DNA of 64,000 nt from Zanthoxylum bungeanum (Eukaryota > Streptophyta > Magnoliopsida > Sapindales > Rutaceae): positions 62,001-126,000 of the forward strand of contig SKCR01036116.1 in the NCBI GenBank assembly GCA_019454045.1, given 5' to 3'. Shown here in pieces: positions 46,497-57,258 of this stretch; position 1 is the stretch's first letter, and each line of letters begins with the position of its first letter. The position numbers and the translations under genes are program-made. A model generated the notes under the pieces. It was not told the DNA's origin, ran no database searches, and worked only from the letters and a program-made list of their open reading frames with translations.

Positions 46497-46989
46497 CGTT
46501 ATTCATCACCCCTCTCAAAAGGCCAAAAATGTGAGTAGCCTAGAAATGTTTCTTCAAATTTCCTCATCTCTCAATGCCATTCTTGAAGGTTGAGGTGATA
46601 ATCTTAAGCTCATTCCTCAAGTGGGTAAGCTTCTAACTCTATTTCTTTCATTATTTTTAAGTTTGGGTAAAGAAACTAGAGCCCTAAATCCGCACCTTGG
46701 ATGCCCTAGAGTTTGAAGTGGCTCAATTGACATTAAAAGTGTTGTTTGCATGCATTATGGGAAGTGTATGGATAGTAATAGGATAAAATGGAGTCTTTAT
46801 GTGTATGAATGAGTTGAGGGAATTGTATGTTGAGAGTTGATGATATTTAAATAAATGGTGTTGTGTTTGGGATTGAGTTTGGCTCTTTAATATGGATATT
46901 GAAGTTTAGAGAATTGTCTATGTAAATGTGTTAGTTGATGGTGGGAATTGCATTGAGCATTGTTATTGGAAGAGTTGGAAATAGTCTTG

Positions 46990-47250
46990 AAATTGGACTT
47001 GCATCGTGACGCTAGACCCCCAGCGTCATGACGCGTAGCAAACATAAGCCTTTTATTTCAGTTCAGTTTGAGTGGATGTCGCGATGCCATAACCTAGCGT
47101 CACGACGCAGAACTAATAGAGGCTCTACCTCGGGTCTGATCAGGTGGGCGTCGCTTCGCGTGGAGTCTGGCGTCGCAACATGAAGTAGAGCATGCTCTCT
47201 ACCTAGATCTGTTGTATGGGTGTCAGACGCGCCAGACTCGACATCGCGAA
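46990..47250. repeat. GCGTCGCGACGC-type motifs in the D-type LTR
   Basis: Degenerate copies: 'gcatcgtgacgc' (~46990), 'gcgtcatgacgc' (~47015), 'gtcgcgatgc' (~47077), 'gcgtcacgacgc' (~47097), 'gcgtcgcttcgcg' (~47148) and 'gcgtcgcaac' (~47171). Nearly all changes are transitions at CpG. Confidence 0.7.
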
Positions 47251-48017
47251 GCGAGGTAGAAATAATTTTATAATATTTTAGTTTCAACTTAGGATGTGAG
47301 AGGCCACCCGAAGGATTTTGTATTGATGTTTATACATGTATTATGACATGTCGCAAGTAGTATACATCATATGGTGGTTATAGATTAGTTAAATGGAGAA
47401 ACTTACCATAAATCCAAAATATATTTGCGAATTATATTCTAACCAAGTTTACCGATTATAGATTATCGGCAGGAATCCCAAGTTCTTCGACGAAGCAAAA
47501 CAGTGTCAGCCAGATTCCAAAATCTGTGAGTGGCCTCTTTTTTCTTTTCAAGTTGTCATTTCCTTATTTGTTTTGAAGCGAGACTTACTTTTAAGTGTTT
47601 TAGGGCGTTAGCCAAGATGATTTACATTTATTTCATAAATGAAAAAGGTTTTGGAAAGTTTGAGATAAAGAGCATGAGCTTTATGATTTTTGAAGGCATG
47701 GGGAAAAAACCCACCTCAATATGCAACTTGACTCATATATGAAATTGACGAATAGAAATATCGTGTGCACACGCAGTTCAGGACTATGGATAATTGATGC
47801 CCCGAGATCCTAGATTTTTGAGTCAGAAGGGCAACTTAGATTCGCACCACTGGCTTCAAATTTTTGGCTTGACGGACGACGAGACGTAACCCCAAGACCA
47901 CCAAATATTGCATATAGGGGGATGCCCGCAAGCGCAAACTTTTAATTTTGTAGGGACGGCGGTACGTAACGCCTCCATGTGCCAAATATTCAAATACAGA
48001 TTTTCAGATGTTGATTT

Positions 48018-50558
48018 TGTTGGGGTTTTAGCGCGGGCGCAGCGGAAGCTCGCGGTTCGGGCGAAATCTTAATTTTAAAACTTTTTAATTTACCGAATAA
48101 ATTATTCAATATCCAATATGAATAATTCATTCATATTTCACCTAAACATATTTATTCGATATCAAATAATGACATAAATAGTTAAAAATGTCACGAAACT
48201 TTTAAAAAATATTTTTCCGCAAAATGGCATAAAAATGCGTTTTTGACCGAACCGATCACCCAACACACATGAGGGCTGTTCAGATCAGCCCCAATAGTAT
48301 TAGGGAAGTTCATGAGCTGCCCGAACAATGACCAATTCACTATTTGGGTAGCCGTCACCCAGTTGGCTCAAAAGTCACCCGATAACACCGTTTTTCATTG
48401 TTTTCGCATATTTCAACTACGAAACAATTTCTGGAAATTGTTCCAACAAACAAAACACATCCAATATATTTATATGACATAATTTTCATCACCATATGAA
48501 CAATATTTCCAGATCTTATCCAGAAGCAAAATATATCAAATTTTCATGCTTAAAATCCAATTATCTAACATTAATCTAATTAATCTTAACACAAACCAAA
48601 GTCACCACAAATGAACCACCAAAGAAAAATTCTAGGCATTACAAGAGTGGTCATAAAACTCTAGAATTGTAACTTATCATTAAATGACAAAATTGAATCA
48701 ATATTACAATAATATTATCCAAAACAACTTCACACATGCACAAAGCCTTCCAATTCATCCTCCAAACCAAAAAGCTCCAATTTATAGAAAATAAGAAACC
48801 ATAGGATCTCACTAGATCATCAAGAGACAAGAAACATAATTTCTAAGCTTAGGGATTTGTAGAATTACCTTTAATCCTCTAATTCCTTAGCCTTTTTTTT
48901 TCTTGATTTTCTTCATTCTCCATCTTGAATCATCAAGTATGATTTGAGAGCTTTTTAGGATGAGTTCATTCGGCCATGGTGTTCATCAAAGTGAAAAGAA
49001 AAAATTTCAACTTTAAAACAAGCCATGACCGACTTAGCTAGGGGCATTTTGGTCAATTTTCAATTTTAATCCAATTAAACAAAATCAAACTTTATGTTAA
49101 CAAATCAAATTTGCACACCTAAAGATTAATCAAAACATGCCACATGTCACCAATAATAATTAAACATTTATCATAACAATTATGAAAAATGGATATTATT
49201 TAATTATTCAAATATATAACATTTAAATATCTAAATAATTAATTAATATAATAATTATTATATATGTATTTTATTTACATTAAGTAATAAATACATTTAT
49301 TAATGGAATTGTTAATGGCATGTGTCAAAGTCTTAATTGACACTTAATTAATGTGTATATAATCAAATTATGTATCAAATACAAATACACAATAATTACG
49401 ATAGACCAAAATCCCTTAAAACATGTGTTTTCGTTTAACCGATTAAACGATTCGAATTAACTCATTTAATCTGATGAAGTATTATGAATAATATATATTA
49501 TTCATAACGCGTTGCCCAAGTGCTCAACGAGTACACTTCATATTGTGGGACTCTCTAAGTTTAGGTTTATCCGTCATGAAATCCAATTTCGTGTCAATAA
49601 TTCATCCACTCATTACTTATAACGACCACGGATAATCTCGTTAAACTATACAAGTTGAGGTCATTGCATACATATAATCCCTCCGTCACAGGCTATCCAT
49701 ATTATACCTGGGATATAGATAAGAACGTCAAATCCATATGGTATAATATAGTTGACCTTCAAATTTACGATCTCTAAATAACACTCGGAACTGATTTCTG
49801 AAGTTATACCACGGCCATGGATTTACTAGATCACAAACACGTGCAAGATGCTTATGCTTGTACACAGTATTGACGGATTATATCTTGATACGCACATGAT
49901 ATCATGAGCATCAGCCTACACCCAACGAACAGACGGAGGTCTGATCTAAATAGATCGGTGACGTGACTGCCATCAAAGTGTGGAGAATAACTCATATATC
50001 CACTGTGGTATCTCAAGTCGAATGACTACTATGCTCGCTAAACTCGAGAAGATTCCTATTGACGTTGGTGTACCATCTATTAGGAAATATTCAGTGAGTC
50101 GTTCAGTGTTTATCAAATAAACACCTATATGTCTATACGAGTCTCCTGAGACTCATGGTTCATTGGGATAAACCACCGGACCAAGTCACGATATACGACA
50201 TGTACTGGTCTCAGTGGATTTTACTAACTGACCCGTGTTAGTAAATCTTGACCAGGAACTTTATTTAAGGATATACAACTTATAGTGACGCTTCCCAATG
50301 TCAATTACAAACTACGTTGTAACTGCACACTACGTTGTAAATCCTAGGGTCTTTGTCTAATATACATGTATCTCTAAATCTGATTTAGTTTCAATCTAAT
50401 CATAATTAGATATCTAATCACAATTAGATCGAATATGTATATAAAAGACAAGAGGTGCCACCATTAAATAATTAATATTATGGAAAAATGAATTGTTCGT
50501 ATTTATGAATCGAACATAAATACGATCCAGATTGGCACTCTGAGCACCAACCCTAACA
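48018..50558 (-). mobile_element. 3' LTR of Copia-like element B
   Basis: 2541 bp, TGTTGGGGTTTTAGCGC on the left and ...AACCCTAACA on the right. It reads on the minus strand because the PPT is on its right and the partner LTR at 63125 has a PBS on its left. The first 130 bases differ from that partner at only about six positions. Bases 48013-48017 (GATTT) are the probable left target-site copy; the partner lies beyond the window. Confidence 0.9.
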
Positions 50559-50575
50559 ATTTCTCTCACTTGCTC
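50559..50575 (-). other. Polypurine tract of element B
   Basis: Minus strand 'agcaagtgagagaaat' directly before the 3' LTR, comparable with the 'aagtgggagat' tract of the E elements. Confidence 0.75.
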
Positions 50576-51473
50576 TAGTTCTAATCTACAATATCATATA
50601 CACATCTCAATGTGTATCACATACTCATGGCCCTCAAGAGCTCACCTAGAACCCAAGAGGTAGGCAACAACAAGTAAGTCTACTTTAATAAATTGAGTCT
50701 GTCCAACAAACCTAATTGTTTTCCTTAGCCAATCATCATTCATATTTTGTAGAACCCAAGTTCTACATAAATATGACTCAGATGCGATATCAATATTGTA
50801 CTATAGCTATAAAGTTGTCTATGTATTTAAAGATCTAATCCAAAGTACTTTCCATACAACCGCAAGCACAATACTAATATCAAAATCTTCTAATCTATAA
50901 GGTCACTATATAACTGCATAAGTCAATACTTCATAAGTTATAACTAATTCTACTGACACAGTAGAATCATCTGTGACACTCTCACTGCATCTTTTCTGAC
51001 TCTATATGACATAGACTGTCTAATGTCATAATTAGATTAAAACTAATATGACTCTAATAGTTGCGGATTATATTCTCTATGAATAAGAAACTTGTTCTTA
51101 ATATCTCAAGGATAATAAGGAACATGTTCAAGACACATCCTATTGTCTATATCGTATCAAAATAGCTCATAACAATTACGATTAAATTGATATCTTTAAT
51201 CACACATGATATAGTATTCATTATGCTATCATCATATGATGCATCATATTGACTAAATATTCTAATCAATTTCTCTTTCGAAATATGAATCATCATATAC
51301 GAAAGATTAATATGATGTACAAGAGACACACTAACTGTCAAACAGTTATACTAACTGTCATACAGATAGTTTTGATGTGTCTTTATTAGATCATATCTAA
51401 TGCACGACTACTTGGAGTTTCTCACAAGTCTCTTAATTTTATATCATAGATAAAATTTTATATCAAATATAAC
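50576..51473 (-). mobile_element. Internal region of element B, 3' part
   Basis: AT-rich, with many stops in all frames and no recognisable pol motif. It ends at the ATAAC target site of element C (51469-51473) and continues at 59728. Confidence 0.6.
51469..51473. other. Target-site duplication ATAAC, left copy
   Basis: ATAAC directly before the TGACCGG end of element C; repeated at 59723-59727. Confidence 0.92.
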
Positions 51474-52369
51474 TGACCGGCGTAAACACACACGTATAAC
51501 GCAAGCGCACATATCGTTCAAGTAGTATAAAAATATCGATCCCACGAGGACTTAATTTCTACTGTTGTTATTAATTATTGAATCTATTTATTTACAAATA
51601 TCTAATTAAAGGAAGAATGGAATTGATTGTTTGATTGATTGAAAGTGGTTTTACAAAATAAATAAATAAATAAAAAGACAAAAGAAAATACTAAGGAAAA
51701 TAACAAAAGACACAAAGATCTAGGGTTGTGAATCCTTCTAATATCTTTTAAAAGATGAAGTGGTTATTTTATGTTTGTGTAATAAATCAGTTTACTAACC
51801 TGGAACACTAAATTATGTAAAAGCCTCTTCCGATGGTCAGACACAAATACCCAGTTTAACCCAATTGAACCATATGTCTATGTCAACCAAATTATCTGGA
51901 TTCATTAAGTTTAAGTTCCAATTATGGCTACCCCCGCCCGACAGGTATATTCCTATCCTGTAAGGAAATCTATTAAAGGGTTATCTATCCTCAAGGAAGA
52001 TCGTGGGCTATTAAGTCTAAGGCTGAAACCTAAAATCCCTATGTCTAGTTCATTTTAGATTTACCACATCAATCTTATTGGTGATCAGACAACAAGAAGC
52101 ATTAAGCTTAAGAATTAATAAGTAAACCTTTAAATTACCCAAACTATAAAATAACCCCATATAAATCAGTGATATTAGAATTCATCACAACCCCAGATAA
52201 CTAACACATAACTAGGGCTAGTAACAACTTAAAAGTAAAAGACATAAAAATACTGAAAAGTAAAAGACATAAAATAAAATGCTAAGGTAAAAGGAATTAC
52301 TTTTACTACTACTAATTTAGATATCTCCCATAAAATAATATATAAACTTGTGATTCTTTCTCCAACCAG

Positions 52370-52545
52370 CCATATAGGCGGTAACCTGATTAAGTCAAAT
52401 TAAGTCCAACCAGCCATAAAGGCGGAACCAAAATTAAATTACCAACCGACCAATCTGGCGGTATCCTTTATTAGTCAGGTTTAAACCAGATTAAAATGAA
52501 TTACCAACCGACCAATCTAGCGGTATCATTTATTAGTCAGGTTTT
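52370..52545. repeat. Four-unit repeat in U5 of element C
   Basis: Phrases 'ccaaccagccatataggcgg', 'ccaaccagccataaaggcgg' and two 'ccaaccgaccaatct(g/a)gcgg' copies, the last two followed by 'tat.(c/a)tttattagtcaggttt'. Present in both LTRs (58415-58595 in the other). Confidence 0.85.
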
Positions 52546-52848
52546 AAATAGTGAATATATTATTTTTAAGGGAGATTAATCTAAATAGTAAAAGTAAAAG
52601 AATTACCTTTCACCCTAGCTGGAGAAGTTACCTCCTCATGGTAAATAGTAAAAACTGTGAAAAGTAAAAAATAAAAATTAAATTACTATTATCACAAAAC
52701 ATAATTAAAATTATTTACAAAACTAAAAATTAAAAAAAACTAAAAAACTAAAAAAAAACTAAAAACTAAAGAATCTAGAGAGAGAAACTCTCTCTTTAGA
52801 AAGAATTTAAGAGAGAGGAAGGTACACTGAAATCTGAAATTTCGCGCT

Positions 52849-52858
52849 CTATTTATAG
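52849..52858 (-). promoter_or_regulatory. TATA box of the element C 3' LTR
   Basis: Minus strand CTATAAATAG. The same motif is at 58896-58905 in the 5' LTR, where it would drive the element's transcript through gag-like and LOG sequences. Confidence 0.7.
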
Positions 52859-52889
52859 GGGTCGATAAGGGTCCAGCGTCGCGACGCTA

Positions 52890-53360
52890 GATTTGTCGAC
52901 GTGGCAGCTTCCGGTTCGTCGGTTGCAGATTCCGGATAAGGTGATAAGGTGACAGGTGGCGGAGTGGTTGGAACTCAATTATTTTTACACGTGGCGGCTT
53001 CTGATTGGTCGCTGAGATTCTTATCCGCCACGTGTCAGATAAGGATAGGATATCCAATAATTGATGCTGACGAGGCGTTGACATGGCGGTGATGTGGCAA
53101 TGACGTGGCGACACGTGGGAAAGAGACTATCGGCATCATAAAATTGCGACACGTGGCCGCTTCTGATTGGGTGATGATGACGTGGCGATGAGGTGGCAAT
53201 GTTGACTTGTTGACTTGCTGACGTGGTTGATGACATAGAGATGACCTGGAGTGACACGTGGCACACGTGGCGATGGTGACTGTCGGCACCGTAGGATGCT
53301 GACACGTGGCACGGTGCATTTTAGCAGATCGACTGTGATGGTGACACGTGGCACGGCGCA
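52890..53360 (-). promoter_or_regulatory. Dense ACGTGG/CACGTG (G-box/ABRE-core) array in U3 of the 3' LTR
   Basis: At least ten ACGTGG or CCACGT cores, several being CACGTG, at about 52899, 52986, 53029, 53103, 53113, 53148, 53182, 53221, 53254, 53263, 53303 and 53344. They sit 30-510 bases upstream of the TATA box in element orientation. ACGTGGC is the core bound by plant bZIP factors (ABRE/G-box). The repeat phrase 'gacacgtggcacgg' occurs twice. No binding is shown by sequence alone. Confidence 0.7.
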
Positions 53361-53659
53361 TTTTAGCAAAGTCAAACTTTTCTCAGATTCTGATTTGTGG
53401 ACCCGACGTACGTTAGCACTGTTCGGCGTATTTTAGACGTCGCGACGCGGAAGGATTGGCGGCACGACGCGCTAAAGACCAAAATATCCCTGTTCATGCA
53501 TTTTTGTCCGTTTTTGCCCCAAATTGCCTCCAATGCTTTCCAAACTTTATTTATCTGCAAAATAACACAAAATACATCAAAAAGTTCACAAAACTCGAGA
53601 AACTATACGAAATATTAGGTCAAATGAGTGGGAATAAGTGATATAAATATCACTCATCA

Positions 53660-53672
53660 CACCCCCAAACCT
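53660..53672 (-). other. Polypurine tract of element C
   Basis: Minus strand GGTTTGGGGGTG directly before the 3' LTR. Confidence 0.85.
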
Positions 53673-54868
53673 AACATTTTGCTAGTCCTCGAGTAAAACA
53701 CAAAATAAAATAACATAAATAAATTAACTAAGCCACTTTCGTAGGGATCACGGTTGCATTTAGCGTATGCAATAAGCCTTTAAACCCCTAGGTGTCCCTA
53801 GTGGACGAGTTGTAGTCTCGTGAGGGCTTACAGCAATGATACCCACAAACATTTTTAGAAAAGTAAAAAGTTTATAAAACTAATGCACACAAAAGCAAAA
53901 AGACAAGCGAAAAGAGAATAAAGATGTTAGTGACTAATCAAGTGAAACTTCTACTCCAAGTTACTAGTTGTTTTGTTTCTTTCTAAATTACTGAATAAGT
54001 AAATTCTCCGATTATATTTACCATTCTCCATATACACAGCCAACAAAATATTAAACAACTCATTTTTGCCCACAACAGTCATAAGTGCAGTTGATAAGAG
54101 AGTAATATTTTTGTCCTAAAGTTTTATCAGAATTCACACATTTTTGCAGCAATGTAATAATTTTTCATTTTTCTGATTTTTTTTCTTTGATTTTTCTCTA
54201 TTTTTTATTTATATACAATATCTTCCATCTATGTAACGAGTGTTGGGTCGGTGACTCCCAAACTAGTTGGCTTTAGGGCACCAGGTGTTAAGACACCCCT
54301 ACGGACTTAATTACTCAGACTTCAGATATATATTTGCAGCATCTTTGATCCATGTAGTGAGCTTTGGGCCAGTGAGTCCCAAACCAGTTGGCTTTAGGGC
54401 ACCAGGTGTTAAGACACCCCTACGGACTTAATAACTCGGATTTCAGATTTTTTTTTTACTCCATTGCTTTTTGAGATGTTTCTTCCAATTAAACTAGAGC
54501 ACTGAATATTACAAACTTTTCAATTTTAGTTCATGTCCGTATGTTACTATAATGTTGATAATATCTGTCAACTGAGCATATGAAGATTCCTTTTAGTCAA
54601 TTTTATGAAGAATTTACAAATTAAGTAATTCAAAATAAAATAAACAAAAATTAACTTGTTTCGAAATAGGCTTGAGATATGTCTCAGGAGTGGAAACTCC
54701 TTACTCGGCTATCTCTTACCAATTTCACATTTTTAGTCAAAATAAAAACACAAAAACGCAAAATATTTTTGTAATTTTTGAAAAAATTTCAATTTTTTTG
54801 TATTTTTCGAAAAATTTTGAACTAAAAATAAAAACAACATACAACTAAAAACAAGATATTAATCAACT
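53673..54868 (-). mobile_element. Non-coding 3' interior of element C
   Basis: No coding frame. It includes the tandem pair at 54212-54450 and long A/T-rich runs. Phrases such as 'ccctaggtgtccctagtgga' may belong to the element's 3' untranslated region. Confidence 0.6.
54212..54450. repeat. 121-bp tandem duplication inside element C
   Basis: Two units share 'gttggctttagggcaccagg' and the following 'tgttaagacacccctacgga'; equivalent points are 121 bases apart (54277 and 54398). Confidence 0.9.
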
Positions 54869-54872
54869 AATT

Positions 54873-54912
54873 CCCTCCCCCAAACCTAAATGAGACATTG
54901 TCCCCAATGTCT
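54873..54912 (-). other. Second PPT-like block with CATTGGGGACAATG motif
   Basis: Minus strand reads ACATTGGGGACAATGTC, then, after 'tcatt', TAGGTTTGGGGGAGGG. From family knowledge, this pair is a hallmark of the 3' region of Athila/Tat-type elements. Here it lies 1.2 kb before the real PPT, just downstream of the LOG homology. Confidence 0.65.
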
Positions 54913-55123
54913 TAAACAGTAGAAGAAGAGTTTAGACGATAATACCTGGTTAACTGAAATTCTACAGGAATTTAAAGGTTAAGATCCAGATTAACCCGAC
55001 GTCTATAACCACGATCGTCCCCAGACCAATTTATCTTTGAAATGATAGGGTCAACTTGTGGTTCATATGCTATTAGTTGGTAAATTAGATCCGGAACGGT
55101 TCTGGCAGTAAACAGAAGTTCTT

Positions 55124-55660
55124 TTAAAGTTTTGATATTAACCCATTCCTCCGTGCATCATCAAGAAACACACAAAGAAAATCATAAAATCCATTAATAT
55201 TGTACAGCCCAATTGGTTTCTGGTGTATGTTCAGGTTCGCCCAAGATAGTACAATAAAAATTTCTTCCAATGTACCCAAGCCACCTGGCAAAGCAATAAA
55301 AGCATCAGCACGGTTAATCATTTCTACCAGTCGTTCAGACATAACTGGCACGATCAGTTCCTCTCCATTTGATGATTCAGTAAGATTTGCCTCTGCCAAG
55401 GGTTTTGGGATAATTCCTAAAACATGACTGCCTCCTTCATGTACGGCCTTTGAAACGATCCCCATTAATCCAAGATTGCCTCCGCCATATATTAAGTGCA
55501 TATTCCTTGTAGCTAATACTCGACCCAACTCCTGTGCTGCTTCTATGTATTGTGGTTTAACACCAACACTACTACCGCAAAACATACAGATGTTTTCAAC
55601 TCGTCTTCTTGAAGTGGCTTCCATTTTTATATGTATTTCTTTCTCAACTCTGGATGCCAT
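55124..55660 (-). CDS. LOG: LOG-family cytokinin riboside 5'-monophosphate phosphoribohydrolase, captured in element C
   Basis: LOG enzymes release active cytokinin base from its riboside monophosphate in the cytosol. This 178-codon frame starts at the ATG at 55660 (MASRVEK). It shows the family's landmarks in order: 'CMFCGSSVG' (25-33), 'YGGGNLGLMG' (58-67), 'HVLGIIPKPL' (79-88), the conserved Arg of 'SERLVEM' (Arg110), the hallmark 'PGGLGTLEE' (125-133) and 'KPIGLYNINGFYDFL' (148-162). Family members are usually ~210-230 residues. After the stop at 55124 the minus strand continues C-terminal LOG-like sequence in another frame to about 54972 ('LIYQLIAYEP', 'DPIISKINW'), so a frameshift truncates the protein near residue 176. 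No introns interrupt the frame although plant LOG genes have several, so it derives from spliced mRNA. It sits between the GGGAGGCAACCC block and the PPT-like block of element C, in the envelope-like slot. A stable enzyme is uncertain because C-terminal residues are lost. Confidence 0.88.
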   Translation of the reverse strand: MASRVEKEIHIKMEATSRRRVENICMFCGSSVGVKPQYIEAAQELGRVLATRNMHLIYGGGNLGLMGIVSKAVHEGGSHVLGIIPKPLAEANLTESSNGEELIVPVMSERLVEMINRADAFIALPGGLGTLEEIFIVLSWANLNIHQKPIGLYNINGFYDFLCVFLDDARRNGLISKL

Positions 55661-55663
55661 CAA

Positions 55664-56073
55664 AAGTGCAATGATGGGCTGAATTTATAGTACCTGAAAA
55701 AGGGTGAGTAATAATACCACTAGTATCTTCCAAAGGACGATTGTTAGCTAAACAACAAAAGAGATCGTGAAAGGTCAAAAAGTCTGGATCCTGTCTACGA
55801 AAATAAAGATAATTACAACAGAAAAGCAAATGAAAGCAATAATTAAGGTAACAGAATTGTGTACGCAATACGCCACTCGTTTGTATATAAATCCATTAGG
55901 ATGCTTCTCAAGATTTCATTCATTACTCAGCCTTCGCTAATGAATTGTTTCTCTTCTTTGTGATTTCCAAACATCATTCCTTCTGTCTTAAAATGCTCCA
56001 TTTGTGCCTTTCCCTACAAAAATAACACACAAAATTAAAAAGTTCACACAAAACAAATTACAACAAATTGCAT
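55664..56073 (-). mobile_element. Linker between the gag-like region and LOG in element C
   Basis: No conserved protein. The minus strand carries two pyrimidine-rich AG sites resembling splice acceptors ('tttttgtaggg' near 56015 and 'ccctttttcaggtac' near 55697), the second ~35 bases before the LOG start codon. These could let a spliced subgenomic RNA present the LOG frame, as proposed for envelope-like frames of Athila elements; this is inference. Confidence 0.45.
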
Positions 56074-56086
56074 GGGTTGCCTCCCT
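56074..56086 (-). other. GGGAGGCAACCC motif of Athila/Tat-type elements
   Basis: Minus strand TAGCAGGGAGGCAACCC, preceded by 'ttagcgc'-like sequence ('aatttagcgctagcaggg'). From family knowledge, such a block lies at the end of gag-pol or before the envelope-like region in plant Athila-type elements. Confidence 0.65.
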
Positions 56087-56136
56087 GCTAGCGCTAAATT
56101 TTTCGTCTTCAGCCAGACGTGACTGAAATCCATATG

Positions 56137-57258
56137 TCAAGGAGGTTTCAGCGTCGTTTTGGATGTCCGATTAAAGACAATCCCGTGAGCGTTGCTTTTG
56201 AAGGGTCTCTTCCAACGGAAAAATGGCAGAAAGAATTTTGTTCTATTCAGTGCTCGTGCCACCTTTTTACTCCTTGTTGTTCCAGTGGTTCCTGCAAAGA
56301 AAGAAATAAAATCAGGAGGTCTCGTATGATGCTTGACTGGGAATGGAAGTTCCATTCTGTCAAGCTTCTGGGCGATATCTTTGATTTGTACTCCCCAAAA
56401 CAGCGATGTTTCTCCTGAATGCTCTGGATCTTTATTAATGTCAGACATTTGGTCCTCCATTTGCTCTGCTTCTTGCTCCACATTTTCTTTACAGATGTAT
56501 TTTGAAATTTCCATATTCAGCTCTTCATCTGTCATCTGTGAAATACATGTTTCAAAATTGTCAACCTGAGGATGAAAAGAAATGTCAGATTTTAGGTCTT
56601 CATCCTCTGATATGACTGGAATTGATGGTTCAAATAGATCTTCTTCAAATATCATAGTAAAGCATGCTCCAAGATCTTCATTTTGAGGACACAGAATTCC
56701 ATCCTCATTTGTTGGTGCAGTTGGTACAAACAGTTCAGCTTCATCCTTGTCAGAATCAGAATAATAAATATCAAATCAAGACTTTGCCGGTTCGGGTTCC
56801 TGAACTGATTCCTCTGGTTGTTGATACTGCTCAGCCTCCTCCTCTGTTGAAGTGTCATTGTGAAATGATTGGTACTCGAAGGCTTCATCAATGTCATTTG
56901 AAACAGGTTCTTGAGGTATATAGTTCTGGTTTTCTGTGAATTGTCTGATCTGATCTGTCATTCTCTGTATGGATTATGTGTTACTCTGAATTTGTGCATC
57001 AAATCGAGCTGTTTGTTCTTTGAACATGTGAATCAATTGATCTTCCTCGGATGGTTCTGGTTCTTGATAAGGATCGAAGGAAGATGGTGGATAAGATGGA
57101 AAATGTGATGGTTCTTCGTACCATGAATGATTTTGATAGCTCTGCCACCCTGGATTGTAATTGTACTCGCAATAATCTCTTGGGTGGTTACCATTACATA
57201 TGTCACATCTCCACATTGAGTTCTGTTGAGCAAATGTAGTACTGCGTGGTTCTGGCAT
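56137..57258 (-). pseudogene. Gag-like frame of element C with two in-frame stops
   Basis: One minus-strand frame runs from 57258 to 56137 with stops at 56974-56976 and 56776-56778, three open pieces in the same phase. The N-terminal piece has a Cys/His knuckle 'CDICNGNHPRDYC' followed by Tyr/Pro/Glu-rich sequence ('PSSFDPYQEPEPSEED') and a short helix ('LIHMFKEQTARFDAQIQ'). The middle piece is Gln/Glu-rich. The last piece is acidic, then basic near its C terminus ('RSKKVARALNRTKFFLPFF', 'TSKTTLKPP'). I know no function; the knuckle before the acidic part suggests a rearranged gag product of non-autonomous Athila-type elements. The two stops, both single changes from sense codons in appearance, make it a pseudogene here. 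Confidence 0.7.

Larger units (their letters stand above)
46056..48017 (+). mobile_element. D-type Ty3/gypsy LTR, plus orientation
   Basis: Matches the reverse complement of the D LTR (7722-10056): the 'aatctgtgagtgg' block, 'gttttagggcgttagcc', 'ggcatggggaaaaaacccacctca' and the 'tacgtaacgcc' repeat. TATA box CTCTATAAATAGAG at 46483-46496. GCGTCGCGACGC-type motifs lie at 46990-47250. The 3' end is cut at 48017 by the B LTR. Confidence 0.75.
51474..53659 (-). repeat. 3' LTR of element C
   Basis: 2186 bp. From right to left: U3 with the ACGTGG array, TATA box at 52849-52858, then R/U5. U5 includes four 'accaacc/accagc...ggcggta' phrases (52362-52530) that form a degenerate tandem repeat. Confidence 0.93.

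Noticed and set aside
52887..53640. Several ORFs on both strands in the C LTR (about 60-108 codons)
   Set aside because: They come from the GC-richer ACGTGG array; His/Ser/Arg-rich low-complexity translations, repeated in the other LTR at 58953-59704.
55124..55660. LOG as an ordinary host gene at this locus
   Set aside because: It is intronless, enclosed by an LTR pair with a target duplication, and its C-terminal part is out of frame.
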